NCBI RefSeq assembly: GCF_002952215.1
Contig: NZ_CP022600.1
Location: 2,480,001 to 2,544,000 of the forward strand
Direction of reading: 5' to 3'
Length of the DNA: 64,000 nt
From: Porphyrobacter sp. HT-58-2
GTDB taxonomy: Bacteria > Pseudomonadota > Alphaproteobacteria > Sphingomonadales > Sphingomonadaceae
Position 1 is the first letter of the stretch. Every line of letters begins with the position of its first letter. A program made the position numbers and the translations under genes. Under the pieces are notes generated by a model. The model was given only the letters and a program-made list of their open reading frames with translations. It was not told the DNA's origin and ran no database searches. Positions 58,746 through 64,000 of this stretch are shown here, piece by piece.

Positions 58746-60443
58746 ATGGCCAGCAGGAAAGTAACGCTCGAAAACGAGGCAGCCCAGTCGACCAACGCAT
58801 TGGGACCGCTGATCGGGGTGGCGCGGGAGGATTTCGTCAGCGCAGTCGCCCTGCTGCTGCGCGAGACCGCGTCCGATCCCTCGCGCTTCATTCGTCACAG
58901 CACGGCGATGGCGCAGGACATGGTCAAGATCATGACCGGCAAGAGCGAGCTTGCGCCCGATCCCAAGGACAAGCGGTTCATGGATCCCGCCTGGCAGTAC
59001 AACCCCTTTTTCCGCGCCGGGGCGCAGTATTATCTCGCCGTCCAGAAGGGCATGAAGAACTGGCTGGAGGAACTGGAGCTCGACGAGCTTGAACGCAACC
59101 GCGCCAATTTCATTGCCAACATCATCCTGGATGGCCTTGCGCCCACCAACACGCTGGCGGGCAACCCCACGGCGCAGAAGCAGATCATCAATTCAGGCGG
59201 CCTGTCTCTCATCAAGGGATTGCAGAACGCCTATAACGACATCGTCCACAACAAGGGCATGGTCAGCCAAGTCGACAAGCGCCCCTTCAAGCTCGGCGAG
59301 AATATTGCGACGTCCAAGGGCGCAGTGGTCTATCGCGATGAGATCATGGAGCTGATCCAGTATGCCCCCACCACCGAGGACGTCTACGAAACTCCCCAGC
59401 TGACCATCCCGCCTCAAATTAACAAGATGTATATCAACGACTTGTCGCCAGACAAGTCAGTGGTCAAGTGGCAGGTCGACAATGGCATCCAGACCTTCGT
59501 GATCTCCTGGCGCAATCCGTCGAAGGAACAGGGCCACTGGGGCATGGCCGATTACATCGCCGCCTGCGAAAAGGCGCTGGAAGTGGTATCCGCGATCACC
59601 GGTTCCAAGACAGTCAATGTCTCGGCCGGGTGTTCGGGCGGGCAGACCGCTTCGGTGCTCGCCTCCAAGCTCGCCGCCACCGGCAACCCCATCCTCGGCA
59701 CGCTGACCCTGATGGTCTGCGTGCTGCACCCCAAGCCGACCGATATCGAAGCCGGATCGCTGGTCAGTGAGAACGGGATGCAACTCGCCCGTCAACGCGC
59801 GATGAAGCAGGGTGTGATCAAGGCCGACGATCTGGCCCGCGGCTTTGCCTGGCTGCGCCCCAACGACCTGATCTGGAACTACGTCATCAACAATTACCTG
59901 CTCGGGCAAGACCCGCCAGCCTTTGATGTGCTGTTCTGGAACGCCGACGCCACCAACCTGTCGTCCAGCCTGATGGGCGATTTCCTGACCCTGTTCGAAA
60001 CGCTCGCCTTCACCAAGCAGGGCGAGGTCGAGATGGCCGGGCACAAGGTCGATCTCAGCAAGGTGACGGCTGATCTGTTCATCCTCGGCGGGGTGACCGA
60101 TCACATCACGCCGTGGAAGGCGACCTACCGTTCGACCCAGCTGTTCGGATCGAAGGACGTGACCTACGTCCTTTCCCAGAGCGGCCACATGCAGGCGATC
60201 CTCAACCCGCCGGGCAATCCCAAGGCCAAGTATTTCGTGCAGGCCAAGAAGGGCAAGCTGCCCGAGACCGCCGACGAATGGCTGCAAGGCACCGAAGAGG
60301 TCAAGGGCAGCTGGTGGCCGCTTTGGATGGAGTGGGTGCAAAAGCGTTCGGGCAAGAAGAAACCCGCACCTGCCACACTCGGCAATGACACCTATCAGGC
60401 GGGCGATGCAGCACCGGGACTCTACGTCGTCGAAGAAGTCTGA
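58746..60443 (+). CDS. phaC: polyhydroxyalkanoate synthase, class II-like
   Basis: 565 residues. The lipase-like box NVSAGCSGGQTASVLA supplies Cys296; Asp452 is in GGVTDHITPW and His481 in SQSGHMQAIL, the full catalytic triad. The N-terminus ANFIANIILDGLAPTNTLAG and WQYNPFFRAGAQYYLA resemble the medium-chain-length (class II) enzymes of pseudomonads. It polymerises (R)-3-hydroxyacyl-CoA on granules. It is the first gene of the PhaC-PhaZ-amidohydrolase row; no phaP or phaR is adjacent. Confidence 0.95.
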   Translation: MASRKVTLENEAAQSTNALGPLIGVAREDFVSAVALLLRETASDPSRFIRHSTAMAQDMVKIMTGKSELAPDPKDKRFMDPAWQYNPFFRAGAQYYLAVQKGMKNWLEELELDELERNRANFIANIILDGLAPTNTLAGNPTAQKQIINSGGLSLIKGLQNAYNDIVHNKGMVSQVDKRPFKLGENIATSKGAVVYRDEIMELIQYAPTTEDVYETPQLTIPPQINKMYINDLSPDKSVVKWQVDNGIQTFVISWRNPSKEQGHWGMADYIAACEKALEVVSAITGSKTVNVSAGCSGGQTASVLASKLAATGNPILGTLTLMVCVLHPKPTDIEAGSLVSENGMQLARQRAMKQGVIKADDLARGFAWLRPNDLIWNYVINNYLLGQDPPAFDVLFWNADATNLSSSLMGDFLTLFETLAFTKQGEVEMAGHKVDLSKVTADLFILGGVTDHITPWKATYRSTQLFGSKDVTYVLSQSGHMQAILNPPGNPKAKYFVQAKKGKLPETADEWLQGTEEVKGSWWPLWMEWVQKRSGKKKPAPATLGNDTYQAGDAAPGLYVVEEV

Positions 60444-60539
60444 TACAGCGAGCCCGCGTCGCGCCGGTTCCGCCTGCGGAACGGGCCAGCGCAAAATTTG
60501 TGGGCGCGCGCGCTTAGGGATCGGTGTGCGCGCCCAACC

Positions 60540-60558
60540 CGCCCCCTTCGCGGGGGCG
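60540..60558. promoter_or_regulatory. intercistronic stem-loop between phaC and PhaZ-like gene
   Basis: CGCCCCC (60540-60546) pairs with GGGGGCG (60552-60558) around TTCGC. An upstream GGGCGCGCGCGC and downstream GTGCGCGCCC pair could make a second stem. A transcript 3'-end or processing hairpin is plausible in the 134-base gap. Confidence 0.45.
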
Positions 60559-60577
60559 CCTGAAAGGACGTGAATAC

Positions 60578-61438
60578 GTGACCAATCCCATGGACGACGC
60601 GGTCGTTTCGATGGAGCAAGTGGGCGGTCGGACGCTACGGACTGCGGCCTGGCGGCTCGATATGCCTTCTGATCACCTGCCGGTTCTGTTCTTCAACGGC
60701 ATAGGCGCGAATATCGAGGCGGTGGCCCCGCTGGCAGCTGCTTTGCCCGAACGCGGCTTCCTGATGTTCGACATGCCGGGAACGGGCGAATCACCCGACC
60801 CGCTGGTGCCCTACAATCCCTTCACCATGAGCTGGACTGCCGCTCAGTTGCTGGGGAGATACGGGCTCGATGAGGTCGACGTGATGGGCGTTTCGTGGGG
60901 CGGCGCGATGGCGCAGCACTTCGCGCTTCAGCATCCCGGCCGCACCCGCCGCCTTACCCTGATCGCGACCACGCCGGGGATGGTGATGGTGCCGGGCAAT
61001 CCGGCCGCCTTCACCAAGATGGCCGACCCGCGCCGCTACATCGACCCGGAATTCATGAACGAGCATTTCGCCACGCTTTACGGCGGGATCGACCGTGACG
61101 GGGCAGAACACCAGAAGGACAGCCACATCGGCCGCCTCAAGCCCCCAAGCCCGCGCGGGTACATGTACCAACTGATGTGCATGCTTGGCTGGACGAGCCT
61201 GCCTGCCCTGCCCTTCATGAAGAAGGAAACGCTGATCATGATGGGCGAGGACGATCAGATCGTCCCGCTCGCCAATGGCAAGATCCTGAAGGCGATGATC
61301 CCCAATTCGCGGCTGGTGACCTTCGAGGGCGGTGGTCACCTGTTCCTGCTCACGCATTCCGATGAAAGCGTGGCCGCAATCCGCGAGTTTCTCGACGCGC
61401 CGGAGACCGACATCGAAACGCGGCGCTCGGCAGCATAA
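60578..61438 (+). CDS. phaZ: PhaZ-like alpha/beta-hydrolase (PHA depolymerase family)
   Basis: 286 residues from GTG 60578, preceded by AAAGGA ribosome sequence. Nucleophile elbow GVSWGGAMAQHFA has Ser106; Asp is in MGEDDQIVPLAN and His in GGGHLFLLTH. The sequence resembles the intracellular medium-chain PHA depolymerase group (PhaZ of pseudomonads), and the phaC neighbour supports it. It would release monomers from PHA granules. The annotation by neighbourhood is stronger than the sequence alone, which is also close to general hydrolases. Confidence 0.8.
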   Translation: MTNPMDDAVVSMEQVGGRTLRTAAWRLDMPSDHLPVLFFNGIGANIEAVAPLAAALPERGFLMFDMPGTGESPDPLVPYNPFTMSWTAAQLLGRYGLDEVDVMGVSWGGAMAQHFALQHPGRTRRLTLIATTPGMVMVPGNPAAFTKMADPRRYIDPEFMNEHFATLYGGIDRDGAEHQKDSHIGRLKPPSPRGYMYQLMCMLGWTSLPALPFMKKETLIMMGEDDQIVPLANGKILKAMIPNSRLVTFEGGGHLFLLTHSDESVAAIREFLDAPETDIETRRSAA

Positions 61439-61496
61439 GGGCGGCTGGACAGCCCGCTCTGATTGCGACATCCTCCCGAAAAACGGGAGAGAGAGC

Positions 61497-63263
61497 ATGG
61501 CGCAATACGACCTCATCATCCGGGGCGGCACGATCGTCGACGGCACCGGCGCGGCCGCCTTTACCGGCGATGTCGCGGTAAAGGACGGGCTGATCGCGGC
61601 CGTCGGCACGATCACCGGCAGCGCGGCGAAGGAAATCGACGCTGCCGGAAAGGTTATCGCCCCTGGCTTTGTCGACATCCACACCCATTATGACGGGCAG
61701 GCAACCTGGGATCAGGAGATGGCCCCGTCGAGCTGGCATGGCGTCACCACCGTCATCATGGGCAATTGCGGGGTCGGCTTCGCGCCCGCCAAGCCTGACC
61801 GCCACGAATGGCTGATCAGCCTGATGGAAGGGGTGGAGGACATCCCCGGCACGGCGCTCGCCGAAGGGATGACGTGGGACTGGGAGACCTTCCCCGAATA
61901 TCTCGACGCGCTGGATAAACTCCCGCGCACCGTCGATGTCGGCACCCACGTCCCGCACGGCGCGGTGCGTGCCTACGTACTGGGCGACCGCGAAAAGCCG
62001 GGGGCGGTGCCGACCGAGGCAGACATCGCCGAGATGAGCCGGATCGTCGAGGAAGGCGTGCGCGCGGGCGCTCTGGGCTTCTCGACCTCGCGCACCGTGC
62101 TACACAAGTCGGTCGACGGCGAACTCGTCCCCGGCACCACGGCCACAGCCGAGGAGCTGGTCGCGATCGGCAAGGCGATGGGCCGCGCCAAGGCCGCTGG
62201 CGGCCATGCAGTGTTCGAAATGGCGAGCGACCTGAAGCGCGAATGGAACGAGTTTGAGTGGATGGGCAAGCTGAGCCGCGAGGCCGGCATTCCTGTAACC
62301 TTCGCCGCGCTGCAATCCATCGCCAAGGAGCTCTCGCTCGACGAGCAGATCGCCCAGATGCGCGCCGAGAATGACAATGGCGCGAACATCGTCGCCCAGA
62401 TCGCGCTGCGCGGCAACGGGATCATCATGGCGTGGCAGGGCACCGTCCACCCCTTCCGCTTCCGCCCAAGCTGGATGGCGATTGCCGATCTGCCGTGGGA
62501 GGAACAGCGCGCCAAGCTGCTCGACCCCGCGTTCAAGGCGCAGATGCTGGCCGAACCCAACGACTACACCGATGCCCCCAAGGATATCGGTGGGGTGGTG
62601 ATGGCGATCAGCATGGGCTGGACGCTGCAATACGAGATGGACCCCGATTTCGACTACGAGCCTGCGGCCGATGCCAGCATCAACGCCCGCGCCGCGGCAG
62701 CAGGCGTCGCCCCGCAGGAATATGCCTATGACCTGCTGTGCCGCGACGAGGGGCGCGGGTTCATCTACCTGCCGATCCTCAACTACGCCGACGGCAACCT
62801 CGATTTCCTCCATCCGCTCCAGCACGCCGAGGATACGGTGAACTCGCTCAGCGATGGCGGCGCGCATTGCGGGACGATCTGCGATGCGGCCTCGCCCACC
62901 TTCATGCTCGAACACTGGGTCAAGTCCCGCCGTCGCGGCGCGCGCATTAGTCTGGAGCAGGCGATCAAGCGCCAGTGCCGCGATACCGCGATGCTCTACG
63001 GTCTGGAGGATCGCGGGCTGATCGCGCCGGGCTATCTGGCCGATCTCAATGTGATCGACATGGAGCGCCTCAAGCTCGGCAAGCCGTGGCTCGCCTTCGA
63101 CCTGCCCGCAGGCGGCAAGCGGCTGCTGCAGAAGGCCGATGGCTATGTCGCCACGATCAAGAGCGGCGTCGTCACCTTCCGCGACGGGCAATGGACGGGC
63201 GAGACACCCGGTGGCCTGATCCGCGGGCCGCAGCGGGTGGAGCTGGCCGAAGCGGCGGAGTAA
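61497..63263 (+). CDS. N-acyl-D-amino-acid deacylase family amidohydrolase
   Basis: 588 residues from ATG 61497, after GGGAGAGAG. Metal-binding HxH in [13 protein letters not shown] near residue 60, [23 protein letters not shown], and the late [14 protein letters not shown] (Asp/His). It belongs to the amidohydrolase-like D-aminoacylase family, which hydrolyses N-acyl D-amino acids. Its usual genomic link with PHA genes is not standard. The mature enzyme is cytoplasmic, with no signal peptide. Confidence 0.85.
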   Translation: MAQYDLIIRGGTIVDGTGAAAFTGDVAVKDGLIAAVGTITGSAAKEIDAAGKVIAPGFVDIHTHYDGQATWDQEMAPSSWHGVTTVIMGNCGVGFAPAKPDRHEWLISLMEGVEDIPGTALAEGMTWDWETFPEYLDALDKLPRTVDVGTHVPHGAVRAYVLGDREKPGAVPTEADIAEMSRIVEEGVRAGALGFSTSRTVLHKSVDGELVPGTTATAEELVAIGKAMGRAKAAGGHAVFEMASDLKREWNEFEWMGKLSREAGIPVTFAALQSIAKELSLDEQIAQMRAENDNGANIVAQIALRGNGIIMAWQGTVHPFRFRPSWMAIADLPWEEQRAKLLDPAFKAQMLAEPNDYTDAPKDIGGVVMAISMGWTLQYEMDPDFDYEPAADASINARAAAAGVAPQEYAYDLLCRDEGRGFIYLPILNYADGNLDFLHPLQHAEDTVNSLSDGGAHCGTICDAASPTFMLEHWVKSRRRGARISLEQAIKRQCRDTAMLYGLEDRGLIAPGYLADLNVIDMERLKLGKPWLAFDLPAGGKRLLQKADGYVATIKSGVVTFRDGQWTGETPGGLIRGPQRVELAEAAE

Positions 63264-63279
63264 TCCTCCGCCGCGCGGC

Positions 63280-64000
63280 TCACGGCTCGATCACGATCCC
63301 CTTGGCCGGGTCGATCTGGCCGGCGACCATGGCGGCAAAGGTGTCGCGCGCCGCGGCGAGGCCGGGAAGGCGCTCGATGGCGACAGTACCATCGGCGGCC
63401 TTGAGGAATTCGTGCCACGCCGCCGCGACCAGCCTGCCGCCTTCCTCCGGGCCATGCGCCTTGAAGAAGGCGACCGCATGATCGGGCGCAAAGAACAGCG
63501 CAGGCTTGGGGCCGGGCAAGGCCTCGCCCCCGCCGCCCATCGTGGAGCGCGCTTCGATATGGGTCATGCCCACGAGCGCCGAATGGACCAGCGCGTCGTC
63601 GAAATGGCGGTGGATGCCCGCCAGCAACTCGGCATTGCCGGCAAAGTCGACGCTGACCGAGCGCAGCACTGGCACACGCTCCAGATCGTCATAGGCGACG
63701 ACCTCATCATAAAGCCCGGTCGCCGTGACGAAGGCGACATTGCCCCGCGATGTCAGGCCGATGCGCTTCACCCCCGGCGAGGTCTGCCGCGCAACGCTGG
63801 CAAGGCCCAGCGCGGTCTTGGACGAGGCGCTGGTGACGATCAGCTGCTCCGCCCCGAACCAGTCGGCCCCGCGCAGGAAACATTCGATCAGGAAGCCGGT
63901 GCGGAACAGCGGGCCGAAGATCATCCGCTCCGCCTCGCGCGCGGGATCATGCTCCGGATCGGCGGCGAGGCGCGTGTAACTGTTGTAGACCGGGCTCATC
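63280..64000 (-). CDS. DUF2855-family protein (5' end outside window)
   Basis: About 240 residues of a protein extending past the right edge. It resembles DUF2855: EAERMIFGPLFRTGFLIECF, QLIVTSASSKTALGLASVAR and VKRIGLTSRGNVAFVTATGL. An ATG at 63999 is in frame, but the family is usually nearer 350 residues, so the N-terminus is probably missing. Family members resemble zinc-free alcohol dehydrogenase-like Rossmann proteins; function is not established. It converges with the amidohydrolase gene 16 bases away. Confidence 0.85.
   Translation of the reverse strand, partial: MSPVYNSYTRLAADPEHDPAREAERMIFGPLFRTGFLIECFLRGADWFGAEQLIVTSASSKTALGLASVARQTSPGVKRIGLTSRGNVAFVTATGLYDEVVAYDDLERVPVLRSVSVDFAGNAELLAGIHRHFDDALVHSALVGMTHIEARSTMGGGGEALPGPKPALFFAPDHAVAFFKAHGPEEGGRLVAAAWHEFLKAADGTVAIERLPGLAAARDTFAAMVAGQIDPAKGIVIEP

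Overview
The window reads as an ordinary, GC-rich chromosomal segment of an alphaproteobacterium, most likely a sphingomonad of the Erythrobacteraceae (Erythrobacter/Porphyrobacter type). This placement is inferred from gene content and style: sdhCDA order, single LolC/E-type permease, class II-like PHA synthase beside an N-acyl-D-amino-acid deacylase, sphingomonad-type palindromic repeats and alphaproteobacterial BamD and PurF. There is no rRNA gene to confirm it. No tRNA, rRNA, CRISPR array, transposase or phage structural gene was seen.

Layout. 0-5 kb: end of a soluble lytic transglycosylase, moaB, a DUF1330 protein, a GNAT acetyltransferase and an acyl-CoA synthetase. 5-11 kb: dnaE, glutathione peroxidase, lolD-lolC. 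11-20 kb: purF, SDR, a single-domain PilZ protein, a beta-lactamase-fold serine hydrolase, photolyase, a YdjM-type membrane hydrolase, an HSL-type esterase with rppH, and a TPR protein. 20-25 kb: RsmB-type methyltransferase, guaB, M28 peptidase, bdhA. 25-31 kb: a YpfJ-type protease, a BlaR1/BlaI-like pair with a doublet operator, a divergent phytase-like/cyclophilin fusion and a C13 (legumain-fold) peptidase. 31-34 kb: sdhC-sdhD-sdhA plus a small membrane protein; sdhB is absent. 34-37 kb: a frameshifted SDR, a B3 metallo-beta-lactamase with two zinc ligands replaced, a PrmA-type methyltransferase and a CinA/PncC-like protein. 37-43 kb: ligA carrying two repeat-derived insertions, twin alpha/beta-hydrolase lipoproteins, recN. 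43-48 kb: DUF2946 protein and TonB-dependent receptor, a periplasmic repeat protein, bamD. 48-51.6 kb: an HTH-like hypothetical gene, palindromic repeats, a CcdA-like orphan antitoxin tail, and an AT-rich two-gene island (methyltransferase-like plus two-TM membrane protein). 51.6-58.6 kb: lepA and two GGDEF-EAL-PilZ proteins. 58.7-64 kb: phaC, a PhaZ-like hydrolase, an N-acyl-D-amino-acid deacylase and a partial DUF2855 gene.

Working together. Envelope biogenesis is represented by bamD, lolCD and the lytic transglycosylase. PHA storage and turnover are covered by phaC, the PhaZ-like hydrolase and bdhA. c-di-GMP signalling includes two multidomain enzymes, one with an eroded EAL domain, and a stand-alone PilZ protein. 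Beta-lactam-related genes occur (BlaIR-like, a serine hydrolase, a degenerate B3 enzyme) but are not adjacent to one another.

The strongest candidates for something new are the AT-rich methyltransferase/membrane-protein island, the B3-fold protein lacking two zinc ligands, the in-frame repeat insertions in ligA, and the BlaI-operator-linked phytase-like/cyclophilin fusion. No complete, clearly novel multi-gene system could be demonstrated from sequence alone.
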